The notes: generated by a model not told the origin, from the sequence alone. DNA of 60,821 bases from an archaeon (GCA_020056635.1 JAGVHI010000018.1:1-60821), one strand, 5' to 3'. Shown: positions 18,838-28,016, counted from the stretch's first letter. Numbers and translations: made by a program.

Positions 18838-20232
18838 TTGGATGGCAGTTGCACAGACTCCGCAGAGAACCAGAATGACAAGGGAGCAGATAAGATAAGA
18901 GCATTTGAGAATGAATTTTGCAGGTTTGGGCTGGGGGCGCGTCCCACGCTTGAAGTGACAGACCCTATAATTAAGACTCGGATTCGGGATGAAGAAACGC
19001 GCCAGCGGGTGACGCTTGGGCTGATACCTTCAGAGAACATCGCATCGTCCGCAGTATTCGAGGCCGTTGGGAGCATTTTAATGTCGAAATATGCCGAAGG
19101 GCTTCCGGACGCTAGATATTATCCGGGCTGCGGGGTTGTAGACCAAGTTGAGAACACCGCGATAGAGAGGGCAAAGAGCGCATTTGGGGTGAAGTTTGCA
19201 AACGTGCAGCCGCATGCAGGCGCACAGGCAAACATGGCTGCTTATGCAGGCATCATAAAATACCGGAAACTGGGCAAAGAGCCGCTAAAGAATTTCAGGG
19301 TTCTTGGGCTCGACTTGAAAAATGGGGGGCACTTGACTCATGGAGCAAAAGTCAATTTTTCAGGCAGCTGGTTCGCTTCGTTCACTTATGAAGTGGACCC
19401 GGAAACGCAGAGGTTCAATTTTGACAGGATAGCGGCGCAAGCGCTTGAGGTGAAGCCGCACGTAATAGTTGCAGGAGCAACTGCATACCCCTGCGTTATT
19501 GATTTTGGAAAATTCCGCGAAATTGCAGACTCTGCGGGCGCGCTTTTGATGGTTGATATGGCGCATATAGCTGGATTGATTGCAGGTGGGGCGCACCCAA
19601 GCCCAGTCCCATATGCGGATATAATCACGAGCACCACGCACAAGACATTGCGCGGCACTAGGGGAGGGATGGTGCTTGTCCCTTCCAATGAGGAACTTGC
19701 AGCGGCAGTCAACAAGGCAGTTTTCCCCTTCCTGCAGGGCGGCCCGCTGATGCATGAGATTGCAGGGAAAGCGGTAGCTCTCCGCGAGGCCAGTGAGCCG
19801 GAATTCGCAGCATACGCACAGGCAATAGTGCAGAATTCCAGGGTGCTTGCAGAAAGCCTTCTTGGGCATGGGTTTAGGCTTGTTGCCGGCGGCAGCGAAA
19901 ACCATCTCATGCTGATTGACCTGCGGGAAACTGAAATGACCGGGAAACAGGCACAGGATGCGCTTCAGGAGGCAGGCATAATAGCGAACATGAATACTGT
20001 GCCTGGAGACCCGCGCAAGGCGGATGAAACTTCAGGAGTCCGGCTCGGGACTCCGCTTGTAACTACTAGGGGAATGGGCCCGGATGAGATGAAGAGCATA
20101 GCCGGTTTCATAAAGGAAGTGCTTGCCAATCCGATTGAGCAAACGATTAGAAGGGTAAGGGCCGACGTTGGGGAATTTGCCTCCTCTTTCCCGCTGTTCC
20201 ACCCCGAATGGATTGGCTTGCCGGTTGAATAG
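18838..20232 (+). CDS. Divergent serine hydroxymethyltransferase-like protein
   Basis: [67 protein letters not shown]. Start uncertain (could be an internal start). Confidence 0.9.
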   Translation: MDGSCTDSAENQNDKGADKIRAFENEFCRFGLGARPTLEVTDPIIKTRIRDEETRQRVTLGLIPSENIASSAVFEAVGSILMSKYAEGLPDARYYPGCGVVDQVENTAIERAKSAFGVKFANVQPHAGAQANMAAYAGIIKYRKLGKEPLKNFRVLGLDLKNGGHLTHGAKVNFSGSWFASFTYEVDPETQRFNFDRIAAQALEVKPHVIVAGATAYPCVIDFGKFREIADSAGALLMVDMAHIAGLIAGGAHPSPVPYADIITSTTHKTLRGTRGGMVLVPSNEELAAAVNKAVFPFLQGGPLMHEIAGKAVALREASEPEFAAYAQAIVQNSRVLAESLLGHGFRLVAGGSENHLMLIDLRETEMTGKQAQDALQEAGIIANMNTVPGDPRKADETSGVRLGTPLVTTRGMGPDEMKSIAGFIKEVLANPIEQTIRRVRADVGEFASSFPLFHPEWIGLPVE

Positions 20233-20266
20233 CGGAAGTTATAAACCTTGATTAGGAAATCTTTTA

Positions 20267-21523
20267 GTGGGATTCATGGCATCATTCCTCCAGAGCACTG
20301 ACCCTGCGATTTATGATATTGCGAGAAAGGAGCTTGCGCGCCAGCGCACCGGGCTTGAGATGATCCCATCGGAGAATTTCTGCTCGCTTGCGGTGATGGA
20401 AGCGCAGGGAAGCGTGCTCACGAACAAGTATTCTGAGGGGTATCCGGGAAAAAGGTATTACGGCGGGAACGAGTTCATAGACCAGTCCGAATCGCTTGCA
20501 ATCGAGCGGGCGAAGAAACTTTTTGGCGCGTTTGCGGCAAACGTGCAGCCGCATGCAGGCTCGCAAGCGAATATGGCAGCATACTTTGCAGCATTGGAGG
20601 TCGGGCAGTCGATAATGGGCTTGAACCTCTCGCATGGCGGGCATTTGACACATGGAAGCCCGGTCAATTTTTCCGGGAAATGGTACAAAATCGTTGCGTA
20701 TAATGTTGAAAAGGAGACGCATTTGCTTGATTATGATGCGATAAAAAAGCAGGCAATTGAGCAAAAGCCGAACCTCATTCTCTGCGGTTATACTGCTTAC
20801 CCGAGGACGATTGATTTTGCGGCATTTAGGGAAATTGCGGATGCGTGCGGCGCAATCCTGATGACCGATATGGCGCACATTGCAGGATTGGTTGCGGGGG
20901 GGGCGCACCCAAATCCGATTCCCTACTCAGATATTGTAACCAGCACCACGCACAAAACGCTGCGTGGCCCGAGGGGTGCGATTATACTTTCCACTGAGAA
21001 GTTTGCGCAAAAAGTGGATAAGGCTGTTTTCCCTGGATTGCAGGGGGGCCCGTTCGAGCATGCGATTGCCGCGAAGGCGGTTTGCTTCCACGAGGCATTG
21101 CAGCCGGAATTTGCAACTTATGCACAAGCAATTGTTTCAAATGCAAAAGCGCTTGCGGATGAGCTCATGGCAAACGGATTCACACTTGTTTCAGGCGGAA
21201 CGGATAACCATTTGCTCCTAATAGACCTTACGAAAAAAGGGATTACTGGGAAGGAGGCGCAGCTTGCGCTTGATGAGGCGGGGATTACAGTGAACAAGAA
21301 TACGATCCCGTATGACACGCAATCCCCGTTCATCACTTCAGGGATAAGGTTGGGAACGCCCGCGCTCACCACAAGGGGAATGGGAAAGCAGGAGATGGCC
21401 GTGATAGCATCCCTGATGGCGCGAGTGATTTCAAACCCGAGCGATGCTGCAATGAAGCAGAAGGTGCGCGAGGAAGTGAAAGAACTCGCCATGCGGTTCC
21501 CGCTTTACCCTGAATTAGGCTAG
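20267..21523 (+). CDS. glyA: Serine hydroxymethyltransferase (canonical)
   Basis: [74 protein letters not shown]-like TTATAAACC upstream near 20240. Confidence 0.95.
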   Translation: MGFMASFLQSTDPAIYDIARKELARQRTGLEMIPSENFCSLAVMEAQGSVLTNKYSEGYPGKRYYGGNEFIDQSESLAIERAKKLFGAFAANVQPHAGSQANMAAYFAALEVGQSIMGLNLSHGGHLTHGSPVNFSGKWYKIVAYNVEKETHLLDYDAIKKQAIEQKPNLILCGYTAYPRTIDFAAFREIADACGAILMTDMAHIAGLVAGGAHPNPIPYSDIVTSTTHKTLRGPRGAIILSTEKFAQKVDKAVFPGLQGGPFEHAIAAKAVCFHEALQPEFATYAQAIVSNAKALADELMANGFTLVSGGTDNHLLLIDLTKKGITGKEAQLALDEAGITVNKNTIPYDTQSPFITSGIRLGTPALTTRGMGKQEMAVIASLMARVISNPSDAAMKQKVREEVKELAMRFPLYPELG

Positions 21524-21556
21524 GGGTTAATATTTGGGCTCGTAAAAGTTCTCCTT

Positions 21557-21877
21557 ATGCAAACAGCGCAGGCACAAAAACCCGTGAAGGAAATAGTTTC
21601 AGAAAGAGTTTCAGTTCTTCTCTCGCTAGCTGAAAAAATATCGGATTCGAACCCCGAGCGCGCAAAAAGGTATATTGCGATCATGCGCGCGCTTTGCAAA
21701 AGGCACAATTACAGGCTGCCAAAAGAGATGAAACTGAAGTTCTGCAAAAAATGCGGCGCGTACTGGAAGGCAGGAAAAACAGCGAGAGTAAGATTGAATA
21801 AGAGAACAAAATGTGCGGAGTATGTTTGTATTTTGTGCGGGGCGAAGCGGACGCTAAGCTATGCGAAAAAAGCCTGA
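21557..21877 (+). CDS. rnp4: RNase P protein component 4 (Rpr2/Rpp21 family)
   Basis: RYIAIMRALCKRHNYRLPKEMKLKFCKKCGAYWKAGKTARVRL...YVCILCGAKRTLSY. Confidence 0.85.
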   Translation: MQTAQAQKPVKEIVSERVSVLLSLAEKISDSNPERAKRYIAIMRALCKRHNYRLPKEMKLKFCKKCGAYWKAGKTARVRLNKRTKCAEYVCILCGAKRTLSYAKKA

Positions 21878-21932
21878 GCCGCCATAGCGCTTGCGCTGAT
21901 TCAAAAAGAAAAACTGAAAAGAAAGAAAAAAA

Positions 21933-22670
21933 TCAAGCCCGCTTCCCGAGAAGCGCAAGCTCCTTTGAGACCAGCTCTTCAAGCACTTCCTTCGCAATGA
22001 CCCTTCTTCCGCCGATTTTCTCGTGCGGTATGCGGTTGCGGTCAAGCCTGCGCTCGAACGCGTTGCGCTTTATCTTAACGCCTTTCTTGAGCATGGTCCC
22101 GACAGCCTGGCTCACATCGTAGTAGTTCTTGTTGATGTAGCATAGGCCTTCAATCGCTTCGCGGGGCACCCAGCGCTGCGTCCCAATTTTTATCGAGGGG
22201 ATTGATGCCTTCTCAATCCTGCCGATGAAAGCGCGGAAGTTGATGTCCTCGGTCCGCTTAAGCTCGTTGTATGCCTGCTTCACAGAGTAGTAGTCGCGGT
22301 GAAGCGAAATCCAATCGTGTATGGTGTGCCTTGGGATAAGCCTTTTCTTGCCTATTTTCTCGGAGCGTATTGAGCGCCTCTCCACACGGCCCCCGAATGC
22401 CCTAAACGAGATTGGGATGCCCGCCTTTTTGACCTCCTCGTACGCCTCTTCGATTGTAAGCAGGCCCATGTTCCGCGCCTGTTCGCGCTCAAGCCGCTTT
22501 TGCGTTGAAAGCTCCTGCGCCTGCAAAACAACGGCTGAAATTGATTCGTGGAGCTTCTCCTCCACCTTTGCGCGCCGCTCGACCATGTCAGGTATCTTTA
22601 TTGCCTTGACTTTAGTGATGACGGGGTCTTTGACTGGCCTCTCTATGACTATTTTTTTGCCGCGGGGCAT
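21933..22670 (-). CDS. Putative DNA-binding protein with three tandem excisionase/MerR-like repeats
   Basis: Three related blocks: ISFRAFGGRVERRSIRSEKIGKKRLIPRHTI; INFRAFIGRIEKASIPSIKIGTQRWVPREAI; IKRNAFERRLDRNRIPHEKIGGRRVIAKEVL. Confidence 0.75.
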   Translation of the reverse strand: MPRGKKIVIERPVKDPVITKVKAIKIPDMVERRAKVEEKLHESISAVVLQAQELSTQKRLEREQARNMGLLTIEEAYEEVKKAGIPISFRAFGGRVERRSIRSEKIGKKRLIPRHTIHDWISLHRDYYSVKQAYNELKRTEDINFRAFIGRIEKASIPSIKIGTQRWVPREAIEGLCYINKNYYDVSQAVGTMLKKGVKIKRNAFERRLDRNRIPHEKIGGRRVIAKEVLEELVSKELALLGKRA

Positions 22671-22820
22671 ACTGGGTCACCTTCATGGCGGAATAATATC
22701 CAACTACTTTTTACCACCATACTTATACATGATACTATTCATAAAGCTTTCGGTATCTTCGCCTATTGGCATCGGTAAATTGTCCCAGTATATTTAAAAA
22801 GATTGGTTCAAAGAGCTCAG

Positions 22821-23747
22821 ATGGTATTTCATGTGAATGATAAACAGGTGGATGCGAAAAGTTTTCCGTCAACGCTTTTGCGAGCGAGCGCAGAGCGGGA
22901 GCGACCGGAAAACGCCGAAGCGTTTCACGGGCGTATTCCTGCGAAGCAGGAATCACGAGCAAAAGGGTTGCGTGTGGAGGTTGAATTGGATGTGCGCAGG
23001 AGCGCCATGGAAAACGCTTCCGCCTGCTTTGAGCTTGCAAAAAAAGCCGCCGCGAAGAGAAACGGGGCAAGAGAGGCCATTGAAAAAACGCAAAAGGAGA
23101 TTGCGCAGGCAAAAGAAGGGGCGCTAGTAGAGGGAGCGAAGGCAAAGGGCATCAAAATGAAGCGCAAGCGCGAGTGGTTTGAGGCTTTCCGGTGGTTCTA
23201 TACCTCGGGCGGCAGGCTGGTTCTTGCAGGAAGGGATGCAAAGCAGAACGATTTGCTTTATGCAAGGCACCTTGAGGATGGCGATTTGTTCTTCCATGCG
23301 GACATACAGGGCGCGCCTGCGGTTGTGCTCAAAGACGGCGCAAAGGCGGGCGATGGGGAGAAGCTGCAGGCGGCAAAATTCGCAGCCTCGTTTTCCTCTG
23401 CCTGGAAAATTGGCGCAGCAGAAGTTGATTCGTATTGTGTGAAAAAATCGCAGCTTGGCAAGCATGCGCAAGGGGGCTTTGTAGGCAAGGGGGGGTTTGC
23501 GATAGAGGGCGCAAGGGAATGGTTCAGGAAAATGAAAATTGAAACATATATTGGATTGCAAAGGGGGCTTGTGGCTTGCGCGCCAGAGCAAGGGCTGCTG
23601 GAAAAGGCGATAAGGGTATTGCCAGGCGGGGACGAGAAGGGCAGGGCGGCAAAATTCCTCGCAAAGAAGCTCTCGTGTGATGAGAGCGATGTCCTGTCAG
23701 CCCTTCCGAGCGGGAAAATAAAGATAATGCTTCTTGGGGAAAAATGA
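22821..23747 (+). CDS. Standalone NFACT-R (DUF814) protein with N-terminal coiled coil; carries in-frame hairpin insertion
   Basis: KREWFEAFRWFYTSGGRLVLAGRDAKQNDLLYARHLEDGDLFFHADIQGAPAVVLKDG; no NFACT-N domain encoded upstream. Confidence 0.85.
   Translation: MVFHVNDKQVDAKSFPSTLLRASAERERPENAEAFHGRIPAKQESRAKGLRVEVELDVRRSAMENASACFELAKKAAAKRNGAREAIEKTQKEIAQAKEGALVEGAKAKGIKMKRKREWFEAFRWFYTSGGRLVLAGRDAKQNDLLYARHLEDGDLFFHADIQGAPAVVLKDGAKAGDGEKLQAAKFAASFSSAWKIGAAEVDSYCVKKSQLGKHAQGGFVGKGGFAIEGAREWFRKMKIETYIGLQRGLVACAPEQGLLEKAIRVLPGGDEKGRAAKFLAKKLSCDESDVLSALPSGKIKIMLLGEK
22861..22972 (+). repeat. In-frame hairpin element in NFACT-R gene
   Basis: ATTCCTGC-GAA-GCAGGAAT (22935-22953); GTTTTCCG/CGGAAAAC and AACGCTT/AAGCGTT inverted repeats. 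Confidence 0.75.
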
Positions 23748-23762
23748 GCCTGGGCTGTTTTT

Positions 23763-24311
23763 ATGGAACCAATATTCCAGGGAATACTGCTATTGCGCGA
23801 CGGGCGCGACCTGTGCTCGAACGCCTATGTGGTGAGGGCGAGGGACGGGAGCGAGAAAATATTGCTCGTTGATTCGGGGGATGGGAAATTGGAGGGCGTT
23901 GCAGGGCTGGAGCCTGAGCTCGTGCTCCTCACGCACGGGCATTTCGACCATACAGGTGGCGTAAAAAAAAGGTGGAGGGCGCTCCTGCACGAGGGGGATT
24001 TTTTAGGGGACAGGTTCATACGCGCGCCTGCTCATGCGGAAAAATACCCCCTTGAGATGCGGGTGAGGTGGAGGGATTGGAATTTTGAAATAATCCACAC
24101 GCCCGGGCACACCCCAGGGAGCGTTAGCATATTTGAGAGGAAGAGCGGCGTGCTGTTCTCCGGTGACACGCTCTTCTCAGAAGGGATTTTGGGCAGGACG
24201 GACCTTGGGTTCGGGTCGCAGGAGCAGATTGAGCAAAGCAGGGATGATTTGCTGGCGCTTGACTATTCCGTGCTCTGCCCTGGGCACGATGGGATAGAGA
24301 GGAGGAGATAG
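23763..24311 (+). CDS. Metallo-beta-lactamase fold hydrolase
   Basis: LLTHGHFDHTGG, HTPGHTPGSVSIF, LFSGDTLF, LCPGHDG. Confidence 0.9.
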   Translation: MEPIFQGILLLRDGRDLCSNAYVVRARDGSEKILLVDSGDGKLEGVAGLEPELVLLTHGHFDHTGGVKKRWRALLHEGDFLGDRFIRAPAHAEKYPLEMRVRWRDWNFEIIHTPGHTPGSVSIFERKSGVLFSGDTLFSEGILGRTDLGFGSQEQIEQSRDDLLALDYSVLCPGHDGIERRR

Positions 24312-24342
24312 GAAAACAGGCTTTGGAAGAGGGGGATAAAAA

Positions 24343-24987
24343 ATGAAAATACCAAGAGAGTCACATGAGAAATTGCAAAGCTCGTACAAGGAGCAAAAGC
24401 AAAAAATAATTGAGAGGCTTGCCCATTTCGAATCAGTCGGGAAGCTGCCCCGCGAAAAACTCTTTGAGGAGTTTACTTTCTGCATCTTCACCCCGCAGTC
24501 GAAAGCGCTTGCATGCGATGCGGCTGTGAAAAGGCTGTGCGAAAAGGAGCTCCTCAATTCCGGGAAAGAAGAGGAGATTGCCCCGCATCTTTGCGAGCTT
24601 GGGGTGCGGTTCCATAGGAACAAGGCACGGTACCTTGTGAAGGCGCGATTGGAGTTCGACGAGCACATGCAGGCTGTTGAGGGCGCGGAGGACGATTTCG
24701 TGGCGCGCAACTACCTTGCGGACAACGTGCTTGGGTTCGGGCACAAGGAAGCCGGGCATTTTTTGAGGAACATAGGGCGCGCAAGAAGGATTGCGATACT
24801 GGACAGGCACATACTGAAAAACCTGAAATTACACGGGGCGATAAGGGAGATCCCAAAAAGCCTGAGCAGGAAAAAATATTTCGAGATTGAGAGGAAGATG
24901 CAGGAGTTTTCCCAGGCGCTAGGGATTGACATGCAGCATGTGGACTTGCTTTTCTGGTCCGCGGAAACCGGCGGGATTTTCAAGTAG
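24343..24987 (+). CDS. ogg: N-glycosylase/DNA lyase (archaeal Ogg2-like, HhH-GPD)
   Basis: FCIFTPQSKA, RNYLADNVLGFGHKEAGHFLRNIG, IAILDRHILKNL. Confidence 0.85.
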   Translation: MKIPRESHEKLQSSYKEQKQKIIERLAHFESVGKLPREKLFEEFTFCIFTPQSKALACDAAVKRLCEKELLNSGKEEEIAPHLCELGVRFHRNKARYLVKARLEFDEHMQAVEGAEDDFVARNYLADNVLGFGHKEAGHFLRNIGRARRIAILDRHILKNLKLHGAIREIPKSLSRKKYFEIERKMQEFSQALGIDMQHVDLLFWSAETGGIFK

Positions 24988-25033
24988 GCGATTCTTTTTA
25001 TACCCGCGATTGCCAATTGGCGTGAGTTGAAAA

Positions 25034-25378
25034 ATGGCAGAGGAAGAGAAAAAATCCGCGTGGGTGGACAAGGGCATATGCATCGGCTGCTGCCTGTGCG
25101 CCAGCCTTGCCCCAGGAGTCTACCGCATGAGGCAGGCGGACGGAAAAAGCGAGGTATACAACCCAGACGGGGCGTCCGTTGCCGAGGTGCAGAACACAAT
25201 TAGTTCCTGCCCTGTGGCCGCGATATCGTGGCAGGACCGGAAAACCGACGGCAGCTTTGCTGCCGGACGTATTTCGCGAAGCGAAATCACGGAAGGCTTT
25301 ACAGGCGTATCACGAAGCGATCACGAGAGGAAAAAGGTTGAAGAAGACATAGCGCAGCAGAAGGAGGAGGGCAGATGA
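25034..25378 (+). CDS. Ferredoxin with hairpin-encoded C-terminal extension
   Basis: WVDKGICIGCCLCASLAPGVY ... ISSCPVAAISWQD, followed by a tail encoded by hairpin elements. Confidence 0.8.
   Translation: MAEEEKKSAWVDKGICIGCCLCASLAPGVYRMRQADGKSEVYNPDGASVAEVQNTISSCPVAAISWQDRKTDGSFAAGRISRSEITEGFTGVSRSDHERKKVEEDIAQQKEEGR
25249..25321 (+). repeat. In-frame hairpin element array in ferredoxin tail
   Basis: CGGCAGC-TTT-GCTGCCG; ATTTCGC-GAA-GCGAAAT; ATCAC-GAA-GCGAT (one mismatch). Confidence 0.75.
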
Positions 25379-26076
25379 GCGTGCGGGCTAAGGCAGCGTT
25401 TGCAGCAGTGCTGGTTGTTCTCCTTTTGGGATGCGTCATCCTGCCCCCTCCTAAGCCCGAGGTCAAGCAGAATGGTGGGGTGCAGGGCAATGTTTCCGTA
25501 GAGGAGATCGCAGCCCAGGAGCGTGCGCTTGCCGCGTTCAAGGAGGTTGCAGGAAAGAGGGCGCAACTTGCTTACAAGGCGGTATATTTTTCCAGCAGCG
25601 GCAACCAGAGTTCCGAGCAGACATGGTATGTGAAGCAGCCAACGCAGAAGGTGGAGGACAGGCTAAGCCCGAACAGCAGGATTATGGTCCTTGAGGATGG
25701 CGCAGCGTCGTATAGGTGCGATGCAGACGAGCTCGATGAGGTATGCTTCCGCATGCCAGCAGGCTCGATTGAGATGCTTCGGCCAGAAACCCTGCGCCAC
25801 GAGCTTGCTGCAGTGAGGTCGCCTGACCTTTTCAAGGTGCTTTTGGCTGGTTCCGCCCCAAGCTCTGTAGGAGAGCTGGCGGCGCAATGCTTCACTCTTA
25901 TTTCCACAGGCTCCAAGATGATTGCGTGCTACACAGCAGAAGGGGTCCCCTCGTACATAAAGCTCGAGGGCGCCGGGGCGGTGAGCGAAACGATGCTTCG
26001 CGCCACAAGCCCGGCAAGCGACTCGGACTTTGCGCCGCCTGCACAAATACAGCAGGAGCTGCCCGGTGCAGGATAG
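25375..26076 (+). CDS. Lipoprotein, family shared with 58046 and 58923 ORFs
   Basis: Lipobox LLLGC; CYTAEGVPSYIKLEG...SDFAPPA block resembling the other two. Confidence 0.7.
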   Translation: MSVRAKAAFAAVLVVLLLGCVILPPPKPEVKQNGGVQGNVSVEEIAAQERALAAFKEVAGKRAQLAYKAVYFSSSGNQSSEQTWYVKQPTQKVEDRLSPNSRIMVLEDGAASYRCDADELDEVCFRMPAGSIEMLRPETLRHELAAVRSPDLFKVLLAGSAPSSVGELAAQCFTLISTGSKMIACYTAEGVPSYIKLEGAGAVSETMLRATSPASDSDFAPPAQIQQELPGAG

Positions 26077-26091
26077 CTGCAAAATTAGGCT

Positions 26092-26853
26092 TCATTTTTT
26101 GCGTGCATTGTGCACAGCATCTGCAATCGCAGCCATGTTCGCCTTCTGCTCAAGCGCGGTGCCTATCTGGACAATGTCGCCCCCTGTTGCGATTATCGAT
26201 TTTGCCTGCTCTGGCGTCCGGATGCCGCCCGCGACTATGTAAGGGACATCAATTGCGGATGCAACTGCCTTGACCATCTCAAGGGGCACGTGCCCCTCTT
26301 TTGGGTTGCTGCCCGTGTCAGTGAGCACAAAGCGGTCTCCCGAGTACTGCGCGGCAAGCGCAAGCGCGGCTGCAATTTGCGGCTTTTCGCGCGGGACAAG
26401 ATTCACATCCCCGACCCAGCCGACCGTTCCACCGGGCGACACTACAATGTAGCCCACCGGGAGCGGCTCGACTTTCATCTGCGCCACAGTGCTTGCGGCA
26501 AGCATCTGCGCCTGCGAAATCCAATACGGGTTCCGCGAGTTTAGGAGAGTCATGAAATAGATCGCATCCGCATATTTTGTGACTGTTGATATGTTTCCCG
26601 GGAAAAGCACCACCGGGACGCTTGCATGGGACTTGATTTCCTTGGCAACGGTGTCGAGAAGCTCGCCCTGCACCCCCATGCTCCCGCCTATCAGAACTAC
26701 ATCCGCCCCGGCATCCGCGGAGTATTTGCCGGATTTTATCGCAAGCTCTGGGGACTTGTAATCCACCGGGTCGACTAGCGAGAAGAGAAGCCCGCTCTTC
26801 TTCTCCAGAGACTCAAGAATGTATTTTTCCGTCTTTCCGATTTGCATGTACAT
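26092..26853 (-). CDS. Geranylgeranylglyceryl phosphate synthase
   Basis: LVDPVDYKS, VVLFPGNISTVTKYADAIYFMTLLNSRNPYW, YIVVSPGGTVGWVGD, YIVAGGIRTPEQAK. Confidence 0.92.
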   Translation of the reverse strand: MYMQIGKTEKYILESLEKKSGLLFSLVDPVDYKSPELAIKSGKYSADAGADVVLIGGSMGVQGELLDTVAKEIKSHASVPVVLFPGNISTVTKYADAIYFMTLLNSRNPYWISQAQMLAASTVAQMKVEPLPVGYIVVSPGGTVGWVGDVNLVPREKPQIAAALALAAQYSGDRFVLTDTGSNPKEGHVPLEMVKAVASAIDVPYIVAGGIRTPEQAKSIIATGGDIVQIGTALEQKANMAAIADAVHNARKK

Positions 26854-26859
26854 CCCCCG

Positions 26860-27966
26860 CTATTTCACAATTCCCTCGCTTTTGAGGAACTCCCCTGCCA
26901 TTTGGTTTATCCCGTCACCCAATTTAACCCTTGCCGTCCAGCCCAATTTTTTTTGCGCACGGGCGGGCGAGATTCGCCTGTCGGAAGAGAGTATTTCCAC
27001 GTACTCGGGCTGCATTTTAGGCCGCTTGCCAAAAAGCCTAGCGCCATGCGCCATGGCGCTTGCGGCAACCCACGCAAGCCTTGCATCCGTATGCCTTGTG
27101 GGGGGGGCTGCGCCCACCGCTTCTGCCGCAAGCTTGAGGATTTGAGATTGCGATAGGGTTTCATTCTGCACAATATTGTAAATTTCCATCCCGGGCGTGC
27201 AGCTTTTCGCTCCAGCCGCAAGCATGATTGCATCCGCAACATCGTCCGCATGCACGAATGGGATTATGTTGCCGCCTGCGCCAAGTATGCGCATTTTGCC
27301 TTTTTTTAGCATCCGGAAAACCGCCATGTACCCGTCGTTGAACCCAGGGCCGTAGACCACTCCTATACGAAGCGCGGTTATGCGCATTCTGCTTGAGAAG
27401 TTGGATGCCGACTGCTCGGAAGCAAGCTTGCTTGCCCCGTAATCCGTGGTGGGAACGGTTGGGGAATTTTCGTCTATTTTCTCCCCTGCGATGTTCTTGC
27501 CATAAACAGAAATCGAGCTTGCGAGTATGAAGTGCTTCACTCCGGCATCTGAGGCTGCGTTTGCGATGTTTTCCGTCCCTGTGGAGTTTATTGCAAATAG
27601 TTTTTCCCGGCCGCCCATGAAATCAAGCGAGGCTGCAAGGTGAATTACTGTATCCACCCCCTTGCAAGCGCCAGAAAGCGATTTTGCATCAGTGACATCG
27701 CCAACGAACGGCTCAACGCCCTTTTGGAGCAGGTGCTCGTTTCCTTGGACGCGCCAACCACTTTCGCGAGCGGCTAAAAAACCATCTTGCACCTTCGGTG
27801 CAAGCTCGTAAAGCCGCTTCGCAGCTTTCCAACCGCTCACTCGACCCTGCGAAAAACCCGTCATCGCGCCCTTCCGCACTAGCGCCCTTGTTTTGAATCC
27901 CTTTTGCAGCAGCCTGCGGCAAACAGCCTGGCCTAGCCTGCCTGTTGCCCCGGTGACAAGGATCAT
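26860..27966 (-). CDS. NAD-dependent epimerase/extended SDR with in-frame hairpin insertion
   Basis: MILVTGATGRLGQAVCRRLL, DTVIHLAASLDFMGG, YGASKLASEQ; insertion between VRKG and NEHLLQKG. Confidence 0.88.
   Translation of the reverse strand: MILVTGATGRLGQAVCRRLLQKGFKTRALVRKGAMTGFSQGRVSGWKAAKRLYELAPKVQDGFLAARESGWRVQGNEHLLQKGVEPFVGDVTDAKSLSGACKGVDTVIHLAASLDFMGGREKLFAINSTGTENIANAASDAGVKHFILASSISVYGKNIAGEKIDENSPTVPTTDYGASKLASEQSASNFSSRMRITALRIGVVYGPGFNDGYMAVFRMLKKGKMRILGAGGNIIPFVHADDVADAIMLAAGAKSCTPGMEIYNIVQNETLSQSQILKLAAEAVGAAPPTRHTDARLAWVAASAMAHGARLFGKRPKMQPEYVEILSSDRRISPARAQKKLGWTARVKLGDGINQMAGEFLKSEGIVK
27756..27850 (-). repeat. In-frame hairpin element array in SDR gene
   Basis: Coding strand CTTGCACC-GAA-GGTGCAAG (27786-27804) and AAAGCTGC-GAA-GCGGCTTT (27810-27828). 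Confidence 0.75.
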
Positions 27967-28016
27967 GGATTGGTTTCTCGTTTGGTATTTAAATCCCAAG
28001 CGGGAAAGGTGCCAGT

